Below are positions 1 to 13,125 of a DNA stretch of 64,000 nucleotides, in pieces. Under the pieces are notes generated by a model. It searched no databases. It saw only the letters and a program-made list of their open reading frames with translations, and was not told the DNA's origin. The translations under genes were made by a program, and so were the position numbers. This DNA is from Siphonodentalium dalli. Its lineage: Eukaryota > Mollusca > Scaphopoda > Gadilida > Siphonodentaliidae. Location: NCBI GenBank assembly GCA_032622095.1, contig CP136067.1, forward strand, positions 119,337,281 through 119,401,280, in the 5' to 3' direction. Numbering within the stretch: position 1 is the stretch's first letter; every line of letters starts with the position of its first letter.

Positions 1-498
1 ACACCTTAGGCTGAATGTCCAGCGGAAACACCCAGCTCTGTTCGGGAGAACGATACAGACGGAAAATTCAAAAAGCCGAAAGTTGAACTTCCAGAAAATT
101 CGCAAGTAGGTGATCATGATTCTGCACACAAGAAACAGTCCACGAAGGGCCAACATTTCATCCCCAAACGCATAATTATGCCATACACAAAACAAAAGTT
201 TGATGCAGCCCTTCTAGCATTTGTTGTCGTTGATGGGAGACCTTTTGAGTCTGTGGCCGGCGAGAGGTTAAAAACAATGTGTGATGTGCTCACTGGAGGA
301 AGTTATGACCCACCCCACACCACAACGCTATCAAGATAAGTAATTGAATTGAGAGGGTCAATGGAGGGTAGTTTGAAGGCCTATTTGAAAACTGTTATCG
401 GGAAATCCAAAGTTTCAGTCACTTTCGATCACTGGAAGTGCGACAACAACAGTAATTATCAGTTAACTCCGATATTTGAACCCGAGCCATGTAAATGA
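1..498 (+). pseudogene. hAT-family transposase, N-terminal fragment (BED finger plus start of transposase), broken
   Basis: The window opens inside a degraded DNA transposase. Starting at base 2, a frame reads the C-terminal half of a BED-type zinc finger (HLRLNVQRKHPALF). A frameshift near 50-60 moves the signal to the frame starting at base 1. That frame is open from about 10 and runs through FDAALLAFVVVDGRPFESV (from about 205), which matches the usual hAT segment just after the BED finger. It reads through a TAA at 337-339 and then SVTFDHWKCDNNSNY (about 415-460), the region matching the first catalytic block (xTxDxW) of hAT/ZBED proteins. It stops at the TGA at 496-498, and no later catalytic or dimerisation region follows. 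One frameshift and one internal stop make it a pseudogene. The element continues off the left edge. Family assignment rests on motif memory only. Confidence 0.6.
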
Positions 499-2600
499 CT
501 AAAATAGTACATTATATTCTTAATTTCTTACGCAGAAGAAATGAAAATAATACACACGTCGAGTTGTTTATGATTTACACGAATCTAATGGTGTTCGTTC
601 AACTTTTCTCCTGTACAATCATGCTAAATTTCGATGTCCGCGAAAGGTGTAGATTCGATTCGAGATTCGATTCGAAATGAAATCCCCGATTCGCAGGGCC
701 ATACTTTGTGTGGTTTCGGTTACTCACATAAGCAGGTAAATAACATATGCTCGTATCTACCACGTAGCGCTCACCACTGGTTGAAAATCATCTTCTCAGT
801 TACAGGTTAAAGATACGGGTGGCGTTGGCGGTGGGTATGCTGTTAAAATATTCACCTCCGTCAAAAACCGCCATAAACAGAAAGAATAGTAAAATATAGA
901 CACACATTGTTCTTATACCAGTCAGAAATATGGCATAAACAGTATGTTATTGTCAAATGTTTTTCCTTTGTTATGTGAACAAAGGCAACAAACCGTTGCA
1001 GAACCTGGCTTTTCCTTAGATCCGGATATGGTAAACATAAAGAGCGTTATTTGTTTCTATTTTCCTGATATGGAAATAATTAAGAGCGTTTATATCATTT
1101 GTGTGTGTGATAACCAATATAATTGCGCTGTGGTATGTAAACAGAAGTAAAATTTCTGTAACACGAGCATGCCCTTGTTTACGTACACCATCTTTTATTG
1201 ACCAGATAAATTCACGTTTATCTACTTGCACGTACGTGTCGTGTAACTTGCCCTCATCTCTGATATATACATGTACATCGCTAGTACACTTTGTGTACCA
1301 GGAATGGTGTGTGTGCAGTTACGACAGAGGGCAGTGGAGCACACTATATATTCTCTCCACAAACTTCATTCTATATGGTGAATTCTTCATTTCAGCCATA
1401 GATCTTCCTTCTGTTTTGTTGGAATAATACATGTTCAATATCCCATTTTCATCGTGTTTTGTGTCGAATAAGACAACTATGAAAAAAGTCTTTCGTGTAA
1501 CAATAAAAGCACACATATCATTTGGGTGACAAGAGAAGGGTTATCTTATTTGACAGAAACTCTTTAACAAGTGAGCTCCCGAATATTTCAAACTGCTTTT
1601 CCTTCCTCGACATGGAACCCGAAGAGTCCAAATGCATGTTACGTATAGTGTGTAACACATGTCTTTACTGTAACATATGACATTTGCAATACCACAGTAT
1701 ATTATGAAATAACATATACATGTTGCATTATACACGACAGACTGCAGAATTTTATTAGTGTTTCGTTATACTCGTAATGCGACATAGTGGTAGTTTAGTG
1801 TGATAGCAGCCGCACCGGTGTGCTCAAAGTTTCTATCATGTAACGACTGTCGTCTGTAATGTAACATGGATGTCCTCACTGTAACACGGGGAATAATGAA
1901 ATTTAAAAACGATAAGTCATATGATTCCAAGGGAGTTTCTTTTTTGAATGGCCAGTGGTTTGAGCCTATCGGGTTCAGATAATTAAACCAATACCCAATA
2001 TGATAAAATATTCTCTTTTGATGCAATCTTAAGTATCGGCAAAATGTAATGTTCGAAAAACAGTTGAATCTACACATGGACAATGCATGATTTAACACCA
2101 CAGAATAGGAAAAATCCTATGTATTACTTGTAATATAACCCAATTTGACATGTTCGAGTTAGAAAATGAAGTACAGTATAGACATTATATATGCATAGGC
2201 GACATTCACAACCCAACCAAATACAAATTTTATGTTGTTAAGCCTGCATTTAGTATTTTAATAAGCCATAATGTCTATTTGTTCCAAGCGATCACCAAAT
2301 TACGTGTTCTACCAGCATATTTTTTCAATTTTTACCAGACTGAAATTTGGGCCAAAATTTATAATGACTCATATAATTGTATGTATTACTCCCACTCAGT
2401 AAACAGCCAAACCAATGCATTGTTAAAAAACATACACACCAAACTAGATCATTTGGGACTATCGTACTACTGGCTCAACCAAAGTATACCCTTTCGTGAT
2501 ATTTTTAACGCGGCGGTGAAACGCAGTCTCTCTGATAGTCCAGGCACATTAGACATGAAAGTGGAAAAGTAAGGAAATAAATCAGGGAAAGCTGATTTTT
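499..2600. other. Intergenic, no gene recognised
   Basis: AT-rich sequence. Short open frames exist on both strands (for example 2150-2572, 140 codons), but none shows a domain, low-complexity bias or a relation to a repeat seen elsewhere. I see no RNA gene here. Confidence 0.5.
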
Positions 2601-2620
2601 TTATATTATATAGCCTAGGC

Positions 2621-2684
2621 CATAACATCGCGGACGCGTCATGAAAAGTCCCCATAACATCGCGGACGCGTCACGAAAAGTCCC
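2621..2684. repeat. 32-bp direct tandem duplication
   Basis: Two adjacent copies of a 32-bp unit starting CATAACATCGCGGACGCGTC, at 2621 and 2653, with one base difference (ATG against ACG after GTC). The unit is CpG-rich (CGCGGACGCG), unlike its AT-rich surroundings. Confidence 0.9.
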
Positions 2685-2689
2685 CTAAA

Positions 2690-4540
2690 ATCCGAGTCGA
2701 TCTTTCTGAGTTACATCATTTTTTCCATATAATTAAAAAATATATATTTTTCACAATCATGGAAATAATTGGATGCTGAAATTGTTTTCAGCCGAAACGT
2801 ATACAAAATGCACTCAATATTGTTCGATACACAATTCTTGAACCAAAGACACCCATTCAAATGGAAACTTCGAATGAATTTCGCATATATGGATATGAAA
2901 TAAAACACTTAGCCAAAATACTGACGATTTTGAAGGCAAACTGTTGTATTCGATGTCGGATTTCTCGGGCTTCTCAAAATATAAACGTAAGCTATATAAT
3001 TTAAAAACTGCACGGACACCACTCCGTCGACTACGCATATCATAGGTGGTCAAAACTTGTAAAAACATAACCCTACCACCAAAACTTAGTTGTCAACGAT
3101 CTGGTCGTATTTTGCTCTTCTATTTTGTCTGATCTAGTCATATGCATTACGCAGTTATACCAGTCTAATATGAGTACGAGAGCGAATATAGTGACACGAT
3201 TAGAATAATACAAACGCGGTCATGAAATTGCTGTCAAAAGGACCGCAACCACCAAGCTGAGCCGAGACGAAAGCAACTTATTGTATAACCACCTAGTAGG
3301 TAAAATACGTATTAGCAATATACAAGTCTGTTGTTAAATATCTTTAAAGGTACACAGATCATTAAAACAGATCCAAGTGGAGGATTTATCAGTCATTGCA
3401 ATGCAAGTCAAACCCAATGATTTACGTCTTTAAAATTTAGGGTTTTCTGTTTACAGTCGGGGCCAAACATAATAATTTCGGGCATGCAACATACGAAGTA
3501 ATGTTTCGCTACACATTGTATGGTAGTTTCATTCGGCGTGGTGATACATTATTGAATGTAACGCAGAAACTTAAGTGCATATCCTTGCGGTATAAATAGT
3601 AGTTACATTTCCGGAGTTTTCAGCACTGTACATGGTAATCAACCATACACGTATGTTGCAATGCTTATTATATTGCAAAGAAACCGCAACCTCTTCAAAA
3701 GATTAGCACTGCATCACACCAGATCAAATCGATAGCACATCGTACATGTTATATACGACTAATTTTTGTGCTGCTTCCAAACCGATGTCTTAGTAGACAA
3801 TTTGTTCAACTTACTTCAGTCGGCAACTTGTAACTGGAATATGCTATTACGCAATATACAATATTAGTTTTCCGTATTTTGTTGTTTGAAAATATCTTGT
3901 CAAAACCACCCATGAACTTGTGCAAAATATCAGGTGATCATCGTTTAAAGCGATTCAAGATAAATAGTGCAGAAAAAATTGCCTTAATGTCCAGATTTAA
4001 CCATTGTATGAGACCTTGCTTTTCGCTATATCTCTCGCGAGATATATTAGAGATAATTCGTACATCCCCGATAAAATGTTTCCCTTATACTCTGCAATCA
4101 TTCTTCCTCACATATTTCGAGCGTGTTGTCACTCTTATGGGACTAGCTATTCAATTATGCAAAATATGTCAATTCCATTCTATTCTGGCGGCCATTTTGG
4201 GACATAATTTCTACTTATATGGTTCACGACTAAGCATTGTTTGTATGTATCTCAATGTTTTATGAATTTGAAATTAATTTATCTACATATGACTGCATTC
4301 CCATATGGCCTGATGGAAATGGTTCAGGATTTGAACCACTCCGAAAAATCAAGATATCTCGAAAAGCTCAAATCGGATTTTAGGGGACTTTTGCCATGTT
4401 GTTCATAAACATGTTCTTATTGAAACCTGAAAAAATAAGCTTTCTCCGATTTTTTGCACTAGTGAAACCTAATTTGCCTGGAATATGACGTATACATACA
4501 GGAATGGACAGCAAGCATAACGAATTCAAATAAGATGGCC
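2690..4540. other. Intergenic, no gene recognised
   Basis: AT-rich sequence with only short open frames (the longest is about 128 codons at 3879-4265). These lack recognisable domains and are interrupted in every other frame. No repeat structure stands out. Confidence 0.45.
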
Positions 4541-4550
4541 ATTTAAAGAA

Positions 4551-4918
4551 TAATTAAGCCAGACTTTGGCACAGAAAACTATCTTTCACACACCAACCAT
4601 AATGTCGATTCACGCCTGATGAAATTCCGTACTAGGAACCACCGACTTCCTATCGAGACAGGCTCCTGGGTTGGTCAAGTTCACGAAGATAGGAAGTGTA
4701 AATTATGTAACAATGGCCTTGGAGACAAATATCACGTTAATTTGAAGTGCACGAAACTTACTGATCTCAGGAAAAAGTACATTAAACCATATTATTACAT
4801 TCGACCCAATGCATTGGAACTTCACAGCCTTATCAAAACAAGCAATAGGAAAATCCTTATGAACCCATATCATTTTCTGCATCAGAAAAGTGAAGAAAGA
4901 ATCACCTGGTACACATAA
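4551..4918 (+). pseudogene. LINE ORF2 C-terminal tail (zinc-knuckle-like end), first of two LINE remnants
   Basis: The translation includes FGTENYLSHTNHNVDSR, then KFRTRNHRLPIETGSW, then CKLCNNGLGDKYHVNLKC and a tail with Y..IRPN. This order is the C-terminal end of the reverse transcriptase polyprotein of many invertebrate non-LTR retrotransposons: an RxxNH-LPIE block followed by a CxxC...H...C knuckle. No endonuclease or RT precedes it, so this copy is strongly 5'-truncated. It is followed without a gap by the body of a different LINE. The ATG at 4619 lies inside the domain and is not a real start. The open frame ends at about 4918, just before the next element. Confidence 0.7.
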
Positions 4919-7721
4919 ATCAATTAAATTTCGATGTACAAAAGATTATTCAGCTGATGGATTTCTATCCAAACTCCAGGATATGAACTGTTCTCCAGTG
5001 TTATGTTGTCAGGATGTCAATAAATCCTGGACTAACTTTAAAGATATGTTAGTATTATGTATTGACTGTATTGCACCATTCAAAAATGTCAGGGTCAAAC
5101 AGAACTCAGTGGATTGGATTGAGGGAGAACTTTTGGGGTTCATTAGGGAGAGAGAAGCGGCTCTAAAGAAATATAGAAAATCAAAAGCCCTAAACGATTT
5201 TGAAACTTTTAAATTCCTTCGGAATAAAGTCCAACATCTCACAAAAAAAGCTAAAGTTTCTTACATTCAGGATCAAATTGAAGAACACAAAAATGATTCT
5301 AAATCTCTCTTGAAATCTCTCAACAACCTTGGCACACCTTCAATGTCAAGCAAAATTGTGAGCAATATGACATTGAAAATTGACGGTAATATATACTTTG
5401 GTAAACCACAAATTGCTCGTATGTTCAACAACTTCGTCTGCAAGATACCAGCTGATTTGGTTACCAAATTCACCAAAGCACCTGGTATTTTTAAAGAAAA
5501 GTTTCTGAATAAATTTTATGCCAACATGATCCCTGAAGATGGTTTATCATTTAAGGAAGTGACGGAAGATGTTAAAACAATCCTACTGAGTTTCCCTCCA
5601 CCCAAAGCCACTGGTCCTGACATGATACCGGCAAAATTCTTGAGATGGCGCCGCCGTTTTATCACCAACATTGAAATATATCATAAATCTATCTATTCGC
5701 AATGGTGAAATTCCCGAAGACCTAAAGAGGGCTATGGTGGTCCCCATATACAAGAAGTGCGACAACTGGACACCTGTAAATTATCGACCTATCTCTATAC
5801 TAAACCTAGCATCTAAAGTTCTTGAACGCATAATGTATAACCAAATTGAAAGTTATCTGAAATCTAACAACCTTCTGTACTAGTACCAATCAGGATTTCG
5901 ACCAGGTTTTTCAACAGACACCAGTATCTTGTATAATGAATCAATTTTTATAATGGCAATTTAACTGGTATGATTTTCATTGACCTACACATGGCCTTTG
6001 ATACGGTTAACCATGAAATACTCATAACAAAGCTAAAAACTCTTGGTCTTAATAACATCACTCCTACCTGAAAGGAAGAACTCAGGCCGTGGATATTCAG
6101 GGCACTTTATCTGAATTTGAACCCATAACATGTGGTGTCCCATAAGGTGTTATCTTAGGGCCGTTACTATTCCTTATCTACATGAATGATGCTCCTCCAG
6201 GTGCCATAAATGGTCAACTTCTCTTGTATGCGGACGACTCAGCCATCATAGTATCTGGTCGTGATGTCGATACCATTCAAAATACCCTTAGCCAGGAAAT
6301 GGACAAACTTAGTATGTGGCTAGTGGACAACAAGTTGTCATTACATTTAGGAAAGACTGAATCCATCTTGTTTAAACCTGGAATCACAAGGGATCATCAC
6401 ATCTATCCGTAGCATGTAATGGTATCGACATCAGGTCCACTAACTCGGTCAAATACCATGGAGTTCAATTAGATCAAAATCTAAATGCTGAGTTAATGGG
6501 TCAATCAGTCCTTTCAATTCCAATTTTAGATTAAAATTTCTGTACAGGAAGGCATGTTTTCAAAACAAGAAATGTAGAATCCTGTTAGTATCTGCATTAA
6601 TTCAGTGCCATTTTGATTATTCATGCGGCTTCTGGTTTTCTAGTCTCACAGTCACAACTAAGAAACGTCTGGCAACACAAAACAGACTGGCGAGGTATAT
6701 ATTATCCCTACATTATCGTACCATGATTGGGTACATGGAATTCAAGGCACTAAATTGGTTACCAACTAGCAAAAGGGTCAATTTATTGAAAATGAGTATG
6801 GTCCTAAAGATCTTCGAAAACAAACTACCAGGATATATGAAGGAACATGTCTCATATTATCGTGCTCATTCGCCTTACGACAGTCGATCTGGTCCTCTCA
6901 GATGTTCACTTCCCTCAATGGGAACTTATCGAAATAAATCATTTTATTACACAGCTATCCGAATTTGTAACAGCCTCGACAAAGCCTTTCACCATAGCTT
7001 TGATTATAAACACTGGAAGAAATGTGTAAAAGATCACCTTCTCAACAGTTCAAAAATACGCGATTAAAATCCCTTTGTATACTTTTAAGCCATTCGAGGA
7101 AAATTTCTTATATACATCACAAAACAACAAAGGCATATGTCTGAGGTATCTGGATTGTGCAATGGAGTAAGTGTTCACTTAATTGTGATATGTTGGTGCC
7201 CGCCATACCATCCTCAATAGGCTGTTAACATCTTAACTTTTCCACATTTTACCCTCACCCTCACTCACCCCTTTGTTGCACTAAACAAACGATGACCCCC
7301 CTTCCCATACTCCCTTATAACCATACGGATATATCCTCCCCAGAATGTTTAGTTACTTTCACTATCAATTGAAAGGGTTAATGAAGTAAGTTTATACCAA
7401 TATTTTTAAACCCATTTCCTGTCATATAGTAGTCTCATACTATTTTAAATAATATAAATCTCAACTGACCAATTGACAACAGTGTAATTATTTCAACACT
7501 CTCGTATCAGCATTTATCTTCATATTTCCGATTAGTCTGCCCACCTTCTCTCCTCTCTATTTATTTTTACAGCCTATTATAAGCCAACATAAATACATTC
7601 TCATTCAAATGTTCAGCTCTGTCAATTTTATTTATTACTTTGATCGATGTATGTGATCTGTAAATTTTATATAGTGTAAAATGCTGATTGAAAGTATCTA
7701 AATAAAAATCAATCAATCAAT
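4915..7721 (+). mobile_element. Non-LTR retrotransposon (LINE), 5'-truncated and degraded
   Basis: A LINE copy lacking its endonuclease but keeping an almost complete reverse transcriptase region, thumb and C-terminal domain. These are spread over several frames, followed by about 650 bp of 3' UTR. It ends in a short tandem tail (AATC repeated, about 7705-7720), a common 3' end of CR1/jockey-like elements. The left edge lies against another LINE tail at about 4915, so either this LINE inserted downstream of the older fragment or the two were joined by deletion. No target-site duplication was identified by eye. Confidence 0.8.
4923..7067 (+). pseudogene. Reverse transcriptase ORF2 of the LINE, multiple frameshifts and stops
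   Basis: The pieces in order are as follows. 4923-5650 reads the pre-RT region (NKSWTNFKDM, GELLGFIREREAALKKYRKS) up to the start of the palm, PPPKATGPDMIPAKFLR. 5671-5883 reads IPEDLKRAMVVPIYKK, NYRPISILNLASKVLERIM and ends at a TAG. 5964-6060 has FIDLHMAFDTVNHEIL. At about 6130-6150 the conserved GVPQG box has a stop (TAA) where Q is expected. 6182-6412 keeps the catalytic YADD (6227-6238). 6540-6720 reads the thumb in shifted frames. 6723-7067 is the C-terminal domain (YMEFKALNWLPTSKRVN to KDHLLNS). RT motifs are in the normal order for LINE ORF2 and the catalytic aspartates survive, but at least four frameshifts or stops rule out an active protein. Confidence 0.8.
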
Positions 7722-7865
7722 CCGCGAAGCCCTCTTTATGATAGGAGCCCCTGAGGCATTAAACTAGAAGTCCCCACCCCATACCACAGGTCCCCAGAAC
7801 AAATATTGACCCCACCCCAATAGTACTTAATCCTATAGAAAGGTATCCAACTTGGTCCGGCCTAA

Positions 7866-8060
7866 TTATACTTCCACGGTGTAACCAAGGAAGTATATTG
7901 TTTTTGTACTGAGGTCGTTTTCCGTTTATTTTGAAATACTCAGAAACTAATTGCAGTAGGAACGCGAAATCGCTAGCGATTGTAGGCATCTAAGGTCTAC
8001 TAAAAATAAAGGTATCCGCATACCGGTGGTACAAATTTTTTATTCTTTTCCGAATCAGAT
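7866..8060 (+). repeat. Dispersed repeat, copy 1 (starts with a TATACTTCC hairpin)
   Basis: Begins with TATACTTCC, a short loop and GGAAGTATA (a hairpin), then reads TTGTTTTTGTACTG and later GGTATCCGCAT. A second copy lies at 8487-8660 in the same orientation with scattered differences. Both are non-coding. This could be the end of a non-autonomous element, but I see no matching opposite end. Confidence 0.6.
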
Positions 8061-8486
8061 GAAACTTGGAATATAACATCTACCATACAGGTTGATCACA
8101 AAACTGAAACAGATCTTAAATCCGTTGGAAAATGGCGGAGATTTGGGCCCTCAAAGTTTGAATTTGGGCCCATATGCTTTCCAATAACCAAACTGTTATT
8201 CGTCTCCGACTCATATGACAGATATAACGTACAATCTCTGTGAGCAGACGATCACAATACTGAAAACAATTTAAAAATCCATTAGAAAATAAAGGAGTTA
8301 CGGTCCATCAAATTTCGCATTTTGTAGGTTTGATGTTTTCCCAATCCCGTCACCCAATTTCGAGGCAGGGGTGGGGTCATGTCCAAACACTTGAGATCAA
8401 CCTACACATGTTAGGACAACATATAATCACCATACTTCATATTTTCCGTCCCTAAACTGCGATTCGTTCAGATCATGATTGTCCAT

Positions 8487-8660
8487 ATTATTATACTTCC
8501 ATTGTGTAACCAAGGAAGTATATTGTTTTTGTACTGGTGCCGTTTTCCGTTTATTGGAAATACTCAGAAAGTAATTGCACTAGAAACGCGAAACCTGTAG
8601 CGAATATGTAGGCATCTGAGGTCTACTAAAAATAAAGGTATCCGCATGTCGGTCCAATGT
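8487..8660 (+). repeat. Dispersed repeat, copy 2
   Basis: Direct copy of 7866-8060. It shares the hairpin, GTTTTCCGTTTATT, TACTCAGAAA and AAAATAAAGGTATCCGCAT. It runs into a TTATTATTATTAT tract at about 8700-8718. Confidence 0.6.
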
Positions 8661-8764
8661 TTCTTGACGGAGTTATGGCCCTTTTACGATTATTTTTCAC
8701 TATTATTATTATTATTATACTCAACACTTTTGCAACGCCTTAATATCTGAAAGTATCGAACTGA

Positions 8765-9030
8765 AAGTTTTGACCTTGAACTGACCATTTAGAAGGTCAA
8801 TGTCAGGTCGGGGTCACGATTTGACCCACCCAAAAGACTCCCCGGACAAAAGTACCCCTAGGTATTAAATTTCGTTGAAATCCGTCTGTTTTACCATATT
8901 TGACCTTGGATTGACCTTTATGAAGGTCAATGTCAGGTCGGGGTCACGATTTGACCCGTCCAAAACACTCCCTGGACAAAAGTATCAAATTTTGTCAAAA
9001 TCCGTCCAGCAGTTTTCCCGGTCATAGGTA
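8765..9030 (+). repeat. Two tandem 130-bp units, related by inversion to 59450-59890
   Basis: TGTCAGGTCGGGGTCACGAT occurs at 8801 and again at 8931 (period 130). Each unit carries TTGACCTT, GATTTGACCC and GGACAAAAGTA. The same words appear as reverse complement in 59450-59890, so this is a dispersed family and not a local expansion only. Confidence 0.7.
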
Positions 9031-9059
9031 ACAGACAAACAAACAGACAAACAGAAGTC

Positions 9060-11870
9060 CCAAAATATATATTAAATTTAGAAATGTTAATGCAAGTGCA
9101 CCATCGGATCATAAGGCACCAATTCGTATTCGCATGAAGAGGAACACACATATACGCATAACACTCACATGGGATGGGATGGGATACCATGGAAGTATAT
9201 CTGATTCCATGGAATCTGACCTCTAGTTTTAATTTTATTATTGTTTGTATCATTATTATATATTCATTTAAGAAACGCATTCTACAACAATTAGTTTTAA
9301 TGCGCATTTACATAAAAATCAACACAAACAAGATAGCATCGCGCATATTTACACGTACAAACAATACAAGCTTCACCAATATATGACAGATATCTCGGAA
9401 GATAACTATTCAAAATGGCACGGTAGATTAAAAGACCTTGCTAAAACAGTACTAAGTTAAGATATATCATTGCCAACTATAACGGATAAGCCTAAATATA
9501 TAAACGATGTACTTATAGCGAATAACACATTTTGAACAGGTGAGTTTTAAGAGCTGTTTTATAAGATACTACCAAGTATATCCTCATCATATTAACGACT
9601 AGTTAGTTCCAAATAGAGATTGAGACATTATGAAATGAGGGACAGGATTCACAATGATCATAAAAATCATACATACACCTAGCTCATTCTTTAACTCTGT
9701 TGGTTGAATTATGTATAATATAGGTGAAGAAAAAGATAATAGATAGTGTAATCTTCCAACCATGAATGACATAATATATATAGCAAGAAAACCATAGTCA
9801 GAAATGGTAATGCCTTCAATATCATATTATTAGGCATATATAAATTATAGCGTATGGTGTGCGCTTGGTGATGAAGCATGTACAAACATTTCTATAATCG
9901 GACGTGCCAATCTAAAGTTATGATAATTATGAAATATTTACATTGATATGTGTCCACAAAGGACGCATACGATCCAATTGGTTGAAAGGTTCATCGGTAA
10001 ACTTGCAACGCCCGTTGCATTGATACACCAAGGCCGTTGATAAAAAGCTGATAATACCGGGCGCTTTGGGTCGTATATAGACTATAACAAATTTTGTGAC
10101 GTCACCAATTTTTATTATCTAATACCACGCTGCTGTTTTGAATTTGAGCGTGCACTTTTCTCGCACAGTAGATGTGTGGGCTTAAAGCATTAATGCCGTA
10201 GTCGGAAAATCTTGTCACTGTGTCTTTCGATTACTGGTATTGTTAATGAAAATTATGAATATTGAATTACACTTTAAGTTCATTCGTAGTTGACCTTTTA
10301 TTGAGAAACTATGACACAATAAATAACGATACCAGTAACCACAGTCTACACTCTGCGGGTCGAGTGAATCGTGATGTGAAATATAATAAGATTCACATCT
10401 CGAATTTACCGATCTATACTGTGCGACGGTGGGCCATCAGGCTGGATTCGTTATCTCCGGGTTAAACCTCCGAGTTTAAACCTAGTTTAAACTACATTGG
10501 TGGTCCACCCAAACCGGATCTAAGGGGGCGTTTTTGTCGTTCAGTTGCAAGCTAATTGACAACTCGGTTCAGCGATATGAGCATGCAGTCAAACTACTCT
10601 CTTACCAATCGGACCAAAAAGACAGGCCGATATAATGGTTATTAACACGCCATAAATTATCGCGAACGCATGCACGCTCATTGGATTTATTCATTATGAA
10701 ACAAGTATCGCTCATGGCCCATTAATCCGATCTCATTCTGGGTTTAAATCAATCTGACAAAGGCATGTCTCTCAAAACGAGTTTCACACGCTGTTCATCA
10801 CTTGGTTTGTGATAGATTTTCTGCAAGATGCTTTACCCGCAAAGATAACATTTGTTGTATTTCTGTATATATTAAAGGGTATATGAGCTGTCTATCTGTA
10901 TGTCTATTTGTCTGTTCGCAACTTTTCGCACATACCCCTCGACCGAGATCAACCAAATTAGGTGTGGTGACTCGGGGCAACCAAGCGGATGGTATAACGG
11001 AGTTAGGTTTTCAAAATTTTGATTTAAAAATAAGAAAAATTTAATGTGAAAAAAAAATGAAAAAGTTGTGTTGTTAAACTGAGTAAGGAGTTGAATCTAG
11101 CAAGACACACAATTTAAAATCTAACTTAATTTTTGTTTGCTTTAAATTTAATTAAAATGTTCAAATGATCAAAATGTGTGCAAAGGTGTCGCAGGCTCTT
11201 ATCCTCTGACGCTAAATAAAGGCTCCATAATCGAGTCAATTCTGGAACAAGAGGTCTGTCTAGTAAAGGCAATTTATATGCTTATAATGCACACCAGAAG
11301 TGGCATCTGGACTGTGGAAGTGGGCAACCATGCAGAGGGACAGCTTTTAATAAAGAAATATATTACATGCATTGCTTTTTTTCCATGTCATAAATTTCCC
11401 GTTATGCAGAAAATCAAAAAGTTCCCAGGGTTTGAACTGGTGGAATATTATGGCAATTTATAGGCGTAGCCAGAGCAGAACTTTGTGGTATGATCTACAC
11501 CAAAATAGGTTATCCAATTTGACCCATAGAGCAATTTAATTTTAGGATTGCAAACTATGTGTATAGAATATCTGATCATACAGTAGCATCGATTTGTCAA
11601 AATTAAAACGTTGAAACCTTCAAATGAATTCGTAGAAAACACCAGTATTTGTGATTGCCACAAGACAACAAAAAAGCCATAAGATAGTTGTAAAAATCAT
11701 ATTGAACGAACATGTCCATATCTGAGCAAAGCTCGCGTGCTAATGGGTCAACTGTGACACGATAACTCTCGTGGGCAGTCGCCACTTAGAAATGCTCTCA
11801 TTCGAGATTATTTACAGCTCCACCCTTTGATCTGATTGTTTGACAATTCTAAACCGCGATCGAGAAAATA
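9060..11870. other. Intergenic; no gene; weak relic of a MITE end near 10451
   Basis: No convincing coding sequence. At 10451-10490 the sequence ATTCGTTATCTCCGGGTTAA followed by repeated GTTTAAAC/TTTAAACC words resembles the termini of the MITE at 11878-12200, so a diverged or partial copy probably starts here. Confidence 0.4.
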
Positions 11871-11877
11871 CTAGCTG

Positions 11878-12200
11878 ATTCGTCATCTCAGGTTTAGCCT
11901 CGGTAAAACTGGTTTAGCTGCATGGACCGTCGAATCATATAGTTGCCGATTTAAGACTACAACATGCAAATAAAATATCGAAATTAACAAAACTTATCCC
12001 AATACTACTTATAGGTGTGAGGGCTTCTCGCTTATAAATTTCCAATCAAAATATGCTCGCTATCGTAATTATTGATTTTCGCAATCAATAAACGCGACGG
12101 TCTGCATTGGGAAACTACGAATAATTATCTCGAAGATACATAGACACTATTGCTAACCCGCTGGTTTGACTGGACCAGGTTTAAACCAGAGATGACGAAT
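11878..12200. mobile_element. MITE, about 323 bp, with 19-bp terminal inverted repeats
   Basis: The left end ATTCGTCATCTCAGGTTTA (11878-11896) is matched by the reverse complement of the right end (12182-12200), ATTCGTCATCTCTGGTTTA, with one mismatch. The interior is non-coding. A related but diverged end is seen at 10451. I could not identify a clear target-site duplication, so the superfamily is open. Confidence 0.65.
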
Positions 12201-13125
12201 GCCCCACTTAGACACGCGGTCTCGGGATTAAACTACGGATTTAGCTTTCAAACGGCGGTTTAAACCTAGAGGTTTACGTAGAGCAGACCGATCCTCAGTG
12301 CAGACCACTTGGTACTGTGCGAAACGAAATAACATATATATGGAATTAACTGTTATCATAAGACTACACAGCACATACATGCATCTGGTAATCCATAAAT
12401 AGCATTATATTTTCTGGAATCGAAAGGAAAAAATATAATTATGAACAAAGCAGAAGAAACATTCATGCAGGTTCATGCGAATTCGGTCGATGGGGAAAGT
12501 TACACGATGACGTTGCTTCTCGAAACGGTGGCATCTTATGAATGAAGTGAATATTATGAAATTGACACACAGCATCAAGAAATATATTGGTTAAATACAA
12601 TAAATTTTTTCCCGTTCCCCTCTAGACAATGTATCACTAATTTCACTTTGATGTTCTGTCAATCAATATTACCCGGAAGTACGATTGGCCTAATTTATAC
12701 TCGAAATTACGACTGGGGTCCATTCTTTCGACAACGCTTTGTGTACGGAGTGTAATTACTGACAATCACCCAACGAAATATAGTCGTATGTGCATTTTAT
12801 TTGGTGGGAATACCAGAGAGTCTATTTACTGACTTTGATAAAAAAAAAGAAGACTAAAAGCCACAGCTGCACTCGTGTGAGTGGTTTAGCTTTGGTTCGT
12901 TAATTACGCTAGCGTATGCATGGTCAAGTTTCACTTTATCAACAATTCAAAACGACCATAATTGAGAGCGATGAGAGCACGCCCTGGTGGATAAACTGAA
13001 ATCAGATAATTTGATGCGATTTTATAATGTAAATCATGCCGAAAAGAACCCGATCAGTGGAAATAAAATACGAACGTATATATTATTCAAGTCAAAGTAT
13101 GAAATTGAATCATAAATTGTCAATG
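12201..13125. other. Intergenic, no gene recognised
   Basis: The part next to the MITE (12205-12300) again has TTTAAACC words, possibly an old neighbouring copy. The rest is AT-rich with no clear coding or repeat structure. Confidence 0.4.

Noticed and set aside
2150-2572. 140-codon open frame
   Set aside because: No recognisable domain or motif, AT-driven composition, no link to a repeat or neighbouring exon.
3879-4265. 128-codon open frame
   Set aside because: Composition-driven; overlapping frames are equally open and no motif is visible.
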